From JANNVK01 sp031430435 (GTDB taxonomy: Bacteria; Acidobacteriota; Blastocatellia; Pyrinomonadales; Pyrinomonadaceae): 64,000 nucleotides of DNA. The translations under genes and the position numbers were made by a program. The stretch covers positions 181,510 to 245,509 of the forward strand of contig JANPBM010000110.1 of the NCBI GenBank assembly GCA_031430435.1. The letters are read 5' to 3'. Below the pieces are notes generated by a model. It searched no databases and was not told the origin of the DNA. It saw nothing but the letters and a program-made list of their open reading frames with translations. Shown in pieces: positions 1 through 8,685 of the stretch (position 1 is its first letter; the number at the start of each line of letters is the position of its first letter).

Positions 1-1908
1 AATGTTACCGAAATTTGAATTCGGGCGAATTCCGTCAATCGGTGCATTTATATTTCGGCTGCGAAATTGACGAACGCCTTTTTGATAAACATAACCGGCT
101 CGCAAACTCAATTTTTTGTTTAAACGGCTTTCTGCGGCGAACGACAGATGAGAGATGTACGGATTTTTGAGATTTGCGTCCGGTTGCCAATAACTTCTCG
201 GTAGCGTTTGGCTTGTTCCGCCTAAGAAGGGATTCGGAAAACTTGGGTTAATGATAATTGTTTCACTCGGTTGTGAAATATCGTTACTTAAAATTATTGA
301 TAAATTGCGTGTTTCCAACCAATTGTAAAAAACTCCGCCGCCGCCGCGAAATGTTAATTTGCCTGTTTTCAATGGCGACCAAGTAAACCCGAATCTGGGA
401 GAAAAATTATTCTGATCTTTCAAATTGTTTTGCACTTCGTAACGCAACCCGAAACTTAAACTTAAATTTTTCTTTACTCTCCAATCGTCTTGGATAAAAA
501 TACCTGCCTGAATTTGTGAAAGATTAACTTTTCTATTTGCAACATTTTGTATAAATATCGCAGGTTTTGACAAAGTAAAATCAGCTAAACTCGAAAAAAT
601 AAATGTCCCGTTTTTGTTTGTTTCAGAAGTTTCGTTTCGGCGTTCATACTCTGTTTGCAAACCTATTTTCAAAGCGTGATTTTTGTAGCCGAACAACAAA
701 TTATCGGCAAACATAAATGATTGTTTTGAATTACGGCTGAAGTTCCCTGCACCTCCGCGTGAAAAAGAATCAAGCACAATAATACTGACATTTTCATTCT
801 GCGGAAGCGTATGTAAAGTTTCACTTTTGAGTTCAAACCTAATTTCATTTAAGTATTTATTGCCGATATAACCTGATTCAGAGACTCGGAGTTGATGTGA
901 ACGGTTATTTGTATCAAATGCCTTCTCAGCTAAATTAAATCCGCCGACACCTAAGTTTTTTGCACTCGAATCAGTAAATTCATAATCAAATTTCACGTTA
1001 TGATATTTTGATAAATTTTGGTTAACAGTTGTGTTTATTAAAGTAAAATTTTCTTTGCCGGAGATTGAATTATTAATATTACCTGTCGGCAAAATAGCAT
1101 TTATATTTTGTGGATTAAAGTTTCTGATGTCGGCAATCACAAGTGAAAAATTGGTCTTATTCTTTTTTATCGGTCCGTTTATATAGAATGTTGTATTTTT
1201 TGATTGTTCGGGAAAGCGTTCAGGCGAAAAAGAGTTTCTCGCATTTAACGATTCATCGTTGAAATTAAAGGATAATGAACCGCTGAATTTTTGATTTCCG
1301 GGTTTAGACGAAATGTTGATATAGGTAAACCCGAGTTCGTGATTTTCGGCGTCAAACGAACTTCTGACAATTCGGATTGAAGCAATCTGAGATTTTTGCG
1401 GCAAATTTCCTCCCGTAAATCCGTCAACTTTAATAACTGCATTCGGATCGCCGGCTATTTGCTTTAACTCTTTTTCCATTTCTTTCGGATCGTCGGACAA
1501 TGCTTCAATTTGGTCTTTGGTCAGAAAACCGCTAAACGCCTCGTCAACTGATTTTTCTTGCTCGGATTGGTCAACCTCAACCTTTTCAACAACTTCAGCA
1601 AGTTCAAGTTTTACCGTTAAATCATTTTTACCCTCAACTATTTCAATTTCTTGCGAGTGATTTTTAAAACCTGCGGCTTGAATTTCCAATAAATACCTGC
1701 CTTGCTCAATTTTAGAAACAATAATCTCTTGCGGGTTTTCTTTGTTTATCTCCTTAATAATTTTGTTGTTTAATTTTAGTTTGACGGAAATATTCGGAAC
1801 AAGCGAAGAGTTTTGATCGACAATTTGCAAACGTAAAGAGGTTGATTGAGCAAACACACATTTTGCAACCAGTAGAAGAAATAGAATTGGAATAATTAGT
1901 GTTCTCAT
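1..1908 (-). CDS. TonB-dependent receptor with carboxypeptidase-regulatory-like N-terminus (3' partial)
   Basis: Reading back from an ATG at 1908, all 636 codons to the window edge are open, so the C-terminus lies outside. The product starts with a signal peptide ending near VFAQS, then a regulatory-like beta-sandwich (about residues 20-110), an acidic linker, a plug-like region around residues 140-230 (DPNAVIKVDGFTGG, then IRIVRSSFDAENH), and long beta-barrel sequence. Late barrel segments read QAGIFIQDDWRVKKNLSLSF and RSYWQPDANLKNPYISHLSF, typical of acidobacterial outer-membrane receptors. The family takes up or releases ligands through the outer membrane. It is the last gene of a minus-strand operon with the redoxin, LolA-like and cysteine-peptide genes (24 bp after the redoxin stop), which suggests the receptor serves that peptide or a modified form of it. 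The ligand is unknown. Confidence 0.85.
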   Translation of the reverse strand, partial: MRTLIIPILFLLLVAKCVFAQSTSLRLQIVDQNSSLVPNISVKLKLNNKIIKEINKENPQEIIVSKIEQGRYLLEIQAAGFKNHSQEIEIVEGKNDLTVKLELAEVVEKVEVDQSEQEKSVDEAFSGFLTKDQIEALSDDPKEMEKELKQIAGDPNAVIKVDGFTGGNLPQKSQIASIRIVRSSFDAENHELGFTYINISSKPGNQKFSGSLSFNFNDESLNARNSFSPERFPEQSKNTTFYINGPIKKNKTNFSLVIADIRNFNPQNINAILPTGNINNSISGKENFTLINTTVNQNLSKYHNVKFDYEFTDSSAKNLGVGGFNLAEKAFDTNNRSHQLRVSESGYIGNKYLNEIRFELKSETLHTLPQNENVSIIVLDSFSRGGAGNFSRNSKQSFMFADNLLFGYKNHALKIGLQTEYERRNETSETNKNGTFIFSSLADFTLSKPAIFIQNVANRKVNLSQIQAGIFIQDDWRVKKNLSLSFGLRYEVQNNLKDQNNFSPRFGFTWSPLKTGKLTFRGGGGVFYNWLETRNLSIILSNDISQPSETIIINPSFPNPFLGGTSQTLPRSYWQPDANLKNPYISHLSFAAESRLNKKLSLRAGYVYQKGVRQFRSRNINAPIDGIRPNSNFGNI

Positions 1909-1932
1909 AAAAACTTAGAGACTAAGTCTAAT

Positions 1933-2487
1933 TTACCGAGTTACAAATGTTGATAACTCTTGTTCGTTATTAAAATTGCCTAACCAAACTTTTTCAGTTT
2001 CGCCGTTATTAAGTTTGATGTTAGACGGAAAGTATTTTGAATCTAAAGCGTTCATTAAACTCCCGTTTTCATCTTTCAGAATCGGAAACTTGACATCATT
2101 GTCTTGTGCATATTTTTTGATTACCTCGTCATCTTCAAACATTATTCCAAAAATTTTGCCTTGTTTGTAAATCCGGGACGATGAAATAAGTTTAAGTTCA
2201 TTTTTACAGGCATCACAATTACTTATCATAAAAATAATTACCGAATCACCTTTCATCACTTCATCGTAATAATCTTTTTTTTCTGCACTTTCTATCAGCG
2301 GAAACTTTGGAAGTCGGATGTTTGAAAGTCGTTTTTCTTCAACAATGACCGCTTTTTCTTTGCTGCTTAACGCTGGGTTGTCTTTGACAAAAAATATAAA
2401 TACAAAAGAAACGGCAACGAACGAAAAGAAAGAAACAACTAAAACAGTCGTTGAAATCGGCACAGGCAGTTTTTTGAGCAGTAACAT
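1933..2487 (-). CDS. Membrane-anchored thioredoxin-like protein (CDAC motif)
   Basis: A 184-residue protein with one N-terminal membrane segment (about residues 13-34) and a thioredoxin-like domain facing the periplasm. The sequence SVIIFMISNCDACKNEL carries a CxxC pair at C91/C94, and FPSNIKLNNGE near the C-terminus resembles the cis-Pro region. Proteins of this TlpA/redoxin type reduce, oxidise or isomerise disulfides outside the cytoplasm. The start lies 1 bp after the stop of the LolA-like gene, so translation is probably coupled. The obvious local substrate is the secreted four-cysteine peptide encoded two genes upstream, but that is inference. It could instead be a general cytochrome-maturation type reductase, though no ccm genes are nearby. 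Confidence 0.75.
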   Translation of the reverse strand: MLLLKKLPVPISTTVLVVSFFSFVAVSFVFIFFVKDNPALSSKEKAVIVEEKRLSNIRLPKFPLIESAEKKDYYDEVMKGDSVIIFMISNCDACKNELKLISSSRIYKQGKIFGIMFEDDEVIKKYAQDNDVKFPILKDENGSLMNALDSKYFPSNIKLNNGETEKVWLGNFNNEQELSTFVTR

Positions 2488-2488
2488 A

Positions 2489-3346
2489 TTATTTCTTCAC
2501 TTTGAAAGTATCAGATTTAAAGTCAGCATTAACCTTCAGACTTTTAATTATTATTTCCGTGTTGCCGTTAGTCTTAGAAGTACTTTGAGTAACAATTTTA
2601 TGTGCCACAAGTAATCCGGAAACTTCTTTATAATTCGAGTAAAAGCTTTTTTGTTCAATTTGTTTTCCGCTTGCACCTTTCCACGATTTAGTAAGTAATG
2701 AAAGAAGATGTGTTTTTTCGTCAAAGAAAAGCCTGTAAGTTGTGCCGCCTTTTGAGATTGCCTCGATAACATTCACCTTTTTGTTTTCTAATTCAGCCGT
2801 ACCTGTGTATGTAAAATCAAGTGAAACATAAAAAGTCGAGTCAAGCGTTATAGGAAAAAATATATCAAAAGCATCAGATAAAACACCGGATTTGCGTTCT
2901 TTTGAATCATTCAAACTATTGGCATCAAAATAAGTTATTTTTTGACCTTCTTTGTCAAATAATTCCGTATTTTTGTATACATCATTTCCGTTTATAATGA
3001 CCTTTGTTTGTTCAGAGTTTGTAAAATTACCGCCGATAGTTCCTTCGGAATCGATTTCAACATTAAATTTGTCCGGCATTGACCAATTAAGTTTGGAATT
3101 CTCTGATGTAACCCATTCTTGTTCACCTTTCCCGAAATCTACCAAAGAAGTTTTAGACTTACCGTAACTAACCGAGAAACCTTTTATGTCTTCCGGTTTT
3201 ATTGTTTTGCAACTTATTTCCTTTGCTTTCCTCAGTATATCTTGGGCTTTAATTCTCTTTGAATCACTTGTTGTTTGTCCGTAAGTTATCAAGATTACGA
3301 CAAATAAAACGAATGGCAATAATGTATGTTGATATATTGTTTTCAT
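2489..3346 (-). CDS. Secreted LolA-like / outer-membrane-lipoprotein-sorting-like protein
   Basis: A 285-residue protein with a signal peptide (hydrophobic residues about 8-22, then YGQTTSD), then alternating strands such as VIEAISKGGTTYRLFFDEKT and LLVAHKIVTQSTSKTNGNTE. This pattern (basic helix after the signal, then beta-strands with TYRLFFDEKTHLL) resembles LolA/LolB-fold proteins, which shield hydrophobic cargo in the periplasm. The assignment is by fold-like pattern only and no catalytic motif is visible. It lies between the small cysteine peptide (62 bp upstream) and the redoxin (1 bp downstream) on the same strand. A role as carrier or chaperone for the peptide, or for a lipidated product, is possible but unproven. 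Confidence 0.6.
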   Translation of the reverse strand: MKTIYQHTLLPFVLFVVILITYGQTTSDSKRIKAQDILRKAKEISCKTIKPEDIKGFSVSYGKSKTSLVDFGKGEQEWVTSENSKLNWSMPDKFNVEIDSEGTIGGNFTNSEQTKVIINGNDVYKNTELFDKEGQKITYFDANSLNDSKERKSGVLSDAFDIFFPITLDSTFYVSLDFTYTGTAELENKKVNVIEAISKGGTTYRLFFDEKTHLLSLLTKSWKGASGKQIEQKSFYSNYKEVSGLLVAHKIVTQSTSKTNGNTEIIIKSLKVNADFKSDTFKVKK

Positions 3347-3408
3347 ATAAAAGATTAGGTAAGCAGTGAACCCATTTACGAATTCACTGCTGTTTTGAAA
3401 AAATGATA

Positions 3409-3615
3409 CTAATTTTGTCCGGGTGTTTCCGGTGCAGGATTATCGGGTTTTACAGTTGTGCAACTGTAAAAACAAATTGTTCCGCCATTTGCCGAACCGA
3501 TTAGTGTGCAGACAGTTGTTCCTGAAGTAATTAAATCAGCACATACGGCAAAAGCAGTTACAGGAACGGCTGACAAAACCAAGCCCAACGCGATTGACAT
3601 TAAAGTCTTTTTCAT
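3409..3615 (-). CDS. Small secreted four-cysteine peptide precursor
   Basis: A 68-residue ORF led by a clear signal peptide (MKK start, hydrophobic residues 7-20, AFA at 21-23 as likely cleavage site). The predicted mature part is about 45 residues with cysteines at 25, 36, 48 and 52 and a Pro-rich tail ending PAPETPGQN. Four cysteines could make two disulfides. The start is well supported: AAAGGAGA sits just upstream of the ATG. It is the first gene of an operon with a LolA-like protein, a CxxC redoxin and a TonB receptor. I do not recognise the family. It could be a bacteriocin-like, signalling or structural peptide, or a redox partner. Confidence 0.7.
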   Translation of the reverse strand: MKKTLMSIALGLVLSAVPVTAFAVCADLITSGTTVCTLIGSANGGTICFYSCTTVKPDNPAPETPGQN

Positions 3616-3782
3616 ATAAACATCTCCTTTTTTGGTTGAAGGGAATTAGCAAGGAGAGACAATGTTAGACGCACACCTTACTAAATTCACCTGTTATTGG
3701 TTGAACTTTTGCTGTGTTTTGCGTTAAGATACGAAACAAGTTTAGGTTGTATCTGTTGTCCGAAACACGACAGAAGCACTTA

Positions 3783-3838
3783 AAAATAAAAAGTCTTGGG
3801 ATTATTTGCGTAATCCTAAGACTTTAATGTTTTTTTTC
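3783..3838. terminator. Bidirectional rho-independent terminator
   Basis: A 15-bp stem, 3790-3804 paired with 3811-3825 (one G-T wobble), encloses a 6-nt loop. It is followed on the plus side by a run of nine T and flanked on the minus side by an A-rich stretch that transcribes as U-rich. It overlaps the stop codon of a possible minus-strand 65-residue ORF and sits upstream of the cysteine-peptide operon. Confidence 0.7.
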
Positions 3839-4013
3839 GATACTCAATTTCAGTTAAGAAGACCTTACACACGCAACTGTAACCGGATTCCAAATTAGAA
3901 TTTAAATGATGTAGTTCAGAATGTAAGAGAAAAAGCGAATTCATAAAACTTTTTAATAACTGAGTAACCTTTCCAAGCACCATATCACTACTACTACCGG
4001 TTGTCAAACTCAT
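3816..4013 (-). CDS. Possible small protein (65 aa) with its own terminator
   Basis: An ATG at 4013 is preceded by AAAAGG seven bases upstream and opens 65 codons ending inside a strong terminator hairpin. The product is mostly helical (GKVTQLLKSFMNSLFLLHSE) with a C-V-C pair near residue 48. It is not a recognised family. In its favour are the ribosome site and a terminator exactly at its end. Against it, the same frame stays open further upstream into the DUF58 gene, so part of the openness may be chance. If real, it is a separate transcript just before the cysteine-peptide operon. Confidence 0.3.
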   Translation of the reverse strand: MSLTTGSSSDMVLGKVTQLLKSFMNSLFLLHSELHHLNSNLESGYSCVCKVFLTEIEYRKKTLKS

Positions 4014-4080
4014 AAATAAACCTTTTGCATTTATTTTACAAAATTGAATATTGTGTGCGAAATGTTCTATCGTAGTTATA

Positions 4081-5520
4081 GTGAAAATTCGTGATTTACT
4101 ACAATTTGTCAGCCCGAAAGATATTCGCAACGGGATTCTCGGTCTTTCGGTAACAATCGGCGGACTCGGACTCGCGTTTTTGACGCTTTTCGCGCATCGC
4201 ACGGGAAATGCGGAACTTGCCGGAATCGCTGCGGGTTCCTCGCTGATTTTCGTGTTACTGATAATGATTTTTGTCATTCCGCCGCTTGCCCGCAACGCAA
4301 GCAAGGAAGCCTCACAGTTGAATTTGCCGTTTGAAGTGACGGTCGGTGGCGCGGTTTTTCTCGGACTTTTGACGATTGTCGCGTTTGCGGCGTGGAACAC
4401 GGGCAATAATTTATTGTTTTTGGTATTGTCATTTTTAATCTCGGCGTTTGTTGTCAGCTTTTTTATCGGGCATTTATGTTTGAATAAATTGGATGTGAAA
4501 ATGCGGTTTCCCGAAACAATTTTTGCCGATGAACCAACGCCGATTTTAGTTTCGTTAAACAACCGAAAATTTTTGTTTCCGACAGTTTCCGTGGTTGCCG
4601 AAGTTCGCGGACAGGAAAAAGAAAAATCGTTTTTAGTCGAAGAAGTAAAGAAAATTTTGCCCGAAAGATGGGCGAAAAGATTGATGCGTCCGCCGATTGT
4701 GAAATATATTTTGGATTATTTTATTTATGTTCCGCGTCGGAAAACGGTCGAAAATAAAACGGAACATACGTTTACCAAACGCGGACGGTTTTTTATCAAA
4801 GATTTTGAACTTTCCACCAAATTTCCGTTCGGTTTTTTTCGCCACCGCCGCCGGTTGTCCGCCCAAGAAGTTGAATTGATAATTTTTCCGAAAATCGAAA
4901 ATATCGAAACCGAAATTAACGATTTACCGCTTGAGGTCGGAAGACTTCTGACAAACAAACGCGGGGCGGGGCAAGATTTGCTTTCGTTGCGCGAATATCA
5001 ACCGACCGACGATTTTCGCCGAATTAACTGGAAAGCCACTGCCCGCACGCAACGTTTGACTGTTTCGGAGTTTTCCGCCGAGGACGAAAAACGGGTTACA
5101 ATCTTTTTCGACACAAATCTTGCGTTTGATAAAGAATTGCGAAATAAGACGTTACGCCAACGAATCGAGGAAGAACAGATGCAAGGCGAACTTTCCGAAA
5201 CATCAAAACGCTTTGAGTCGGGAATTATCAAAACCGCCTCGCTGCTTTCACATTTTACGGACGAAAACACAGAGATTCGTTTGATAATCAATGATGAAAA
5301 AGGAAATTTCGGCACAGGCAAAACACATCTTTTCGAGAATTTACGAAAACTCGCCAATCTTGAACCGAAATTTAATGAAGTTGAATCGGACGGTAAAACC
5401 GAGAAAAACTTGGCAGAAATTTACAGCCGAAGCGAAAACAGTCGAACTTTCTCCGTAATCGCCGAAGAAACAAATTTATCGTCGGAAATAATCGGCAAAG
5501 ATTCCGTGTTGAGGTTTTAG
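4081..5520 (+). CDS. DUF58 domain membrane protein
   Basis: About 479 residues. I prefer the GTG at 4081 (VKIRDLLQFV) over a TTG at 4051, since the conserved-looking protein begins there; neither has a strong ribosome site. Four hydrophobic segments fill the N-terminal third, followed by a soluble part with the DUF58 signature: LLSLREYQPTDDFRRINWKA, then TVSEFSAEDEKRVTIFFDT. DUF58 proteins usually partner MoxR AAA ATPases and von Willebrand-type proteins in envelope or chaperone-like roles. No moxR is present here, so it stands alone. It converges with the UbiB-like gene, only 10 bp apart. Confidence 0.8.
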   Translation: MKIRDLLQFVSPKDIRNGILGLSVTIGGLGLAFLTLFAHRTGNAELAGIAAGSSLIFVLLIMIFVIPPLARNASKEASQLNLPFEVTVGGAVFLGLLTIVAFAAWNTGNNLLFLVLSFLISAFVVSFFIGHLCLNKLDVKMRFPETIFADEPTPILVSLNNRKFLFPTVSVVAEVRGQEKEKSFLVEEVKKILPERWAKRLMRPPIVKYILDYFIYVPRRKTVENKTEHTFTKRGRFFIKDFELSTKFPFGFFRHRRRLSAQEVELIIFPKIENIETEINDLPLEVGRLLTNKRGAGQDLLSLREYQPTDDFRRINWKATARTQRLTVSEFSAEDEKRVTIFFDTNLAFDKELRNKTLRQRIEEEQMQGELSETSKRFESGIIKTASLLSHFTDENTEIRLIINDEKGNFGTGKTHLFENLRKLANLEPKFNEVESDGKTEKNLAEIYSRSENSRTFSVIAEETNLSSEIIGKDSVLRF

Positions 5521-5530
5521 TCGCTGATTT

Positions 5531-7252
5531 CTACTTTTTCCCGCCGAAATTAAAAATAGATTTCGCCGCCATTTTCGCCAGTTTCCACGTTCGGTCCAAA
5601 TCGAGTTTGCCGTTTTCCGTGTCGCGTCCCAACAGTTTGTCGAGCAATAAGTTACGCAAATCTTTACCTTCGCGTTTGAGCATAAATTCTTTGGCGTAAG
5701 GCTTTGCCGTTTCAAAGAAATTGAATTCCGGATCGACAATAATTCCGATTCCTTCGAGCGTCATCAACGCCCGCATAATGTAGGTAAAATTGGACGGCAA
5801 ACGAAACGGATAATCGTACATAACGTCAGCCAAATCATAGGTAAGTTCTTTGAATTTAACGTCTTTCAGTTTCAAATCAAGATGCAGTTCAAACATTTTT
5901 ATGACAACTTCTCTGATTTTCGCCTCGTCTGCTCCGGGTTTCAAAAACTCCAAATCAATCAAATCTTGGGCAATTCCCGCAGGTTCTTTGGCAACGACGT
6001 GAAAGAATGCGTCAATCATTTTTGCTTGCAGTTGCGGCGTGATTCTGCCGACCATTCCAAAGTCGAAAAACGCCAGTTTTCCGTCTTCCATCACCAATAA
6101 ATTGCCCGGATGCGGATCGGCGTGGAAAAAACCGTCTTCCAAAAGCTGTTTCAAATAAGTTTTTATGAGCAACCGATTTACTTTTTCAGCCGATAAACCT
6201 TGCGATTTAAGTTGCGGCAGATCAACAACTTTCGTACCGCGAATAAACTCCATCGTGAGAACTTTTTGCGAACTTGCCGACCAATAAATTTTCGGAACGT
6301 GAATGTTGTCCCAATCTTTGAAATTTTCGGCAAAGCGTTCGGCATTTTTGCCTTCGGAGCCGTAATCCATTTCTTCGTGAACGGTTACGTCGAATTCTTT
6401 GAGCATTCCCGCCCAATCCGCGTTTTCGTTCAACGCGGGAAAACGTTCGGCAAATTTAGCGACTTTCCGCAAAATTTCAATGTCGCCTTCGATTATTCCT
6501 TGCAAATTCGGACGTTGAACTTTGACCGCAACTTCTTCGCCCGTAAAGAGTTTTGCCCGATAAACTTGTCCCAAACTTGCCGCCGCAATCGGCTCGATAT
6601 CAAATTCGGCGTAAACTTCGTTAATCTTTCTGCCGAGTTCTTTTTCGATTCGGGCAAACGCAATTTCGTTCGGAAATTTCGGTACATTGTCTTGCAATTC
6701 ACCCAACGCTTTGACAAACGGCAACGGCAGCAGATCGGCGCGAGTTCCGAGCGATTGTCCGATTTTGATAAACGTCGGACCAAGTTGAATCAATTTATCT
6801 TTGAGCCACACGGATTGTTTTTCCTGCGTAACTTCTTTGCTTGCTTCGTTTCCAATCAATTTCCAACGCAACAGCAAAAAGGTTTGATGAATAAACCACA
6901 TTTTCAAATCGTGAAATTTTTCGCCCAAGACGGCAAGTCGCGTCAATCTTCGAGCGGTTTCAAGCCTTGATTTTGCCGATTTGACGTGTTGCCCGTGGTG
7001 CATATCATATTGGTCGAGATACAAATAAAGCGCGAGTTTGCCGATCACGCCCGACACTTGAAAAAGTCGCCGGTAGCCGCGCCAACCTGCGTAATTTTTC
7101 CCGATTTCAGTTTCTTTTTCAATCAGAAATCTTTCTTCGGCAATCAGTTGTTCGTTGGTCAAAGCCTTGTTTGCGGGCAACGCCAATGCTTGATTGCCGT
7201 TTAACGCAACCACTTCAATCGTATTTTCTTTCAGTGCAATTTGTTCGCTCAT
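5531..7252 (-). CDS. ABC1/AarF/UbiB-family atypical kinase
   Basis: A 573-residue protein with the hallmark motifs of the UbiB/AarF atypical kinase family: the KxGQ motif (FIKIGQSLGTR, near 161-171), an alanine-rich nucleotide loop (AAASLGQV, near 223-230), the HADPHPGN catalytic motif (near 377-384) and the metal-binding DFG (near 397-399). Family members support ubiquinone or other isoprenoid-lipid metabolism, probably through ATPase activity at the membrane. An electron-transport role fits the large quinol-oxidising cluster elsewhere in the window, but there are no quinone biosynthesis genes next to it. The N-terminal 90 residues are helical and less conserved. Convergent with the DUF58 gene. 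Confidence 0.9.
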   Translation of the reverse strand: MSEQIALKENTIEVVALNGNQALALPANKALTNEQLIAEERFLIEKETEIGKNYAGWRGYRRLFQVSGVIGKLALYLYLDQYDMHHGQHVKSAKSRLETARRLTRLAVLGEKFHDLKMWFIHQTFLLLRWKLIGNEASKEVTQEKQSVWLKDKLIQLGPTFIKIGQSLGTRADLLPLPFVKALGELQDNVPKFPNEIAFARIEKELGRKINEVYAEFDIEPIAAASLGQVYRAKLFTGEEVAVKVQRPNLQGIIEGDIEILRKVAKFAERFPALNENADWAGMLKEFDVTVHEEMDYGSEGKNAERFAENFKDWDNIHVPKIYWSASSQKVLTMEFIRGTKVVDLPQLKSQGLSAEKVNRLLIKTYLKQLLEDGFFHADPHPGNLLVMEDGKLAFFDFGMVGRITPQLQAKMIDAFFHVVAKEPAGIAQDLIDLEFLKPGADEAKIREVVIKMFELHLDLKLKDVKFKELTYDLADVMYDYPFRLPSNFTYIMRALMTLEGIGIIVDPEFNFFETAKPYAKEFMLKREGKDLRNLLLDKLLGRDTENGKLDLDRTWKLAKMAAKSIFNFGGKK

Positions 7253-7354
7253 CTTTTAAACCCAAACAAACATTCTATCAAATCTGAACTAAGAACGTGC
7301 TTTGAGGTGAAAAAGTTTGTGAAAAATTTATCGATTCCGAAAATTAAATAAAAT

Positions 7355-7380
7355 CAGCCGGCGAAATAATCCGCCGGCTG
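7355..7380 (-). terminator. Rho-independent terminator after TPR gene
   Basis: A perfect 9-bp G+C-rich stem (7355-7363 with 7372-7380) and 8-nt loop, followed in the minus direction by a T-rich tail. It lies 30 bp past the TPR gene stop and separates that gene from the UbiB-like gene. Confidence 0.8.
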
Positions 7381-7409
7381 ACCAAGTTTTTATTTTGAAA
7401 GTTTTATAA

Positions 7410-8603
7410 TTACTTTCCGCCTCCAATTACATACTTCAAAACATATTGACGAAGTTTTTCACGGTTACTTTTCAGGTATGAAAAATGGTCTTCGGCAATT
7501 CCGTCGTCGGGAATAGCGAGCAGAATATAGGCTTCAAGCAAACCGTCGCTATCAAGATTGATAAGAGTTTCCAGTTCTTGGCTGAGTTTTGTCTTTTTGC
7601 CTTTCAGCGCTTTAGCCGTTGAGATTACACTGCGAAGAGCTTCGGATTCTTCTTGTAATGTATGACGATAGGTCAATTCTTTCGGGAATGTTGCCTTAAA
7701 TTTCCGTTCTTTCCACTCGAGACGAGTTGCTGTGTATCCGATCCAAGCGACTGAGCCGTCGTCTTCCAACGAAAGATTAATGGTTGTTTTTTCTTTTCCG
7801 TCTTCACCCGTCGAGGTTTTCGGAATCTTCAGGCTTGGATGTCCGAGATCTGTATTTGTTGCTTCGCCCCATTGGACAATTCCTGAGAGAGCAAGTCTGT
7901 CATACGGATTTGTAATAAATGCTTCAATATATCTGTCGCGGGCTTGTTCGGTTTTGCCTTGTTTCATCAACGGCGTTGCCGAATAACGATACGCCGTTTC
8001 AACATAAGGATTAATGGCGATTGCTTTTTGATACCAAATTTCCGCCAAATCATATTTTACCTTTTGCGTATAAACATCGCCTGAAAATAGTGCGGCATAA
8101 TAAATTTTCGGGTCGAGGGTTAAAGCCTTTTGATATTTTGCCAAGGCTTCGTCCATTTTTCCTTGAGCAAAAAATGATTCCGCTTCACTCATCAAGTTTT
8201 CTGCTTCGGCATTATATGAAAACTGACCTTTTTTGACACCATCGGGCGAGATGCTCTCAATTAACGAATCAAGTAAAAGACTTTGTTTTCCGAGTAATCT
8301 GGCTTTTAAGAACGTTTCTCTTGATTTAATTCGGAACAGTTTTCCTTCGTCTGTTTTGGTAATCACAGTTGCCTTATTCAAGTAAGCAAACCCTAGATAG
8401 AATTGAATATTGGCATCGTTCGGGTCGGTTGCGGCAAGTTTTTCTAACATCGGCAAGGCTTCAAGAAATTTATTTGCCTCAACTAAAACCGCAACTTTTT
8501 GTCGAAGTTCATCAACTGTCTGAGCGTTGACCGCAACGGTCAGCGAAACAAAAATCACTAAACAGAGAGCAAGAGTTTGCAGTTTAAATTTGTAATTATT
8601 CAT
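7410..8603 (-). CDS. Secreted tetratricopeptide-repeat protein
   Basis: About 397 residues. The start at 8603 is chosen because AAGGAGA lies eight bases before it and a signal peptide (residues about 9-28, ending VNAQ) follows directly; an upstream in-frame ATG at 8648 has neither. Residues about 30-235 contain TPR-like helix pairs, for example AEAENLMSEAESFFAQGK followed by DEALAKYQKALTLDP. The C-terminal 150 residues are a separate domain with an acidic LSLEDDGSVAWIGYTATR stretch that I do not recognise. TPR proteins scaffold complexes, here presumably in the periplasm. It is monocistronic with its own terminator. Confidence 0.8.
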   Translation of the reverse strand: MNNYKFKLQTLALCLVIFVSLTVAVNAQTVDELRQKVAVLVEANKFLEALPMLEKLAATDPNDANIQFYLGFAYLNKATVITKTDEGKLFRIKSRETFLKARLLGKQSLLLDSLIESISPDGVKKGQFSYNAEAENLMSEAESFFAQGKMDEALAKYQKALTLDPKIYYAALFSGDVYTQKVKYDLAEIWYQKAIAINPYVETAYRYSATPLMKQGKTEQARDRYIEAFITNPYDRLALSGIVQWGEATNTDLGHPSLKIPKTSTGEDGKEKTTINLSLEDDGSVAWIGYTATRLEWKERKFKATFPKELTYRHTLQEESEALRSVISTAKALKGKKTKLSQELETLINLDSDGLLEAYILLAIPDDGIAEDHFSYLKSNREKLRQYVLKYVIGGGK

Positions 8604-8685
8604 TAGAATCTCCTTTGGTTGTTTTTTAAGAACAATAGTTTGATGCACTCAGCATAGACCAAGTTTAGTTGGTTGAAAAGTTTTT

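Noticed and set aside
3816..4562. A 248-codon minus-strand frame reaching into the DUF58 gene
   Set aside because: Most of it is antisense to DUF58; only the last 65 codons, from 4013, have a ribosome site and are kept as a low-confidence gene.
6200..6970. A 256-codon plus-strand frame inside the UbiB-like gene
   Set aside because: Antisense shadow of a well-motifed kinase-like gene, with composition typical of a complement frame.
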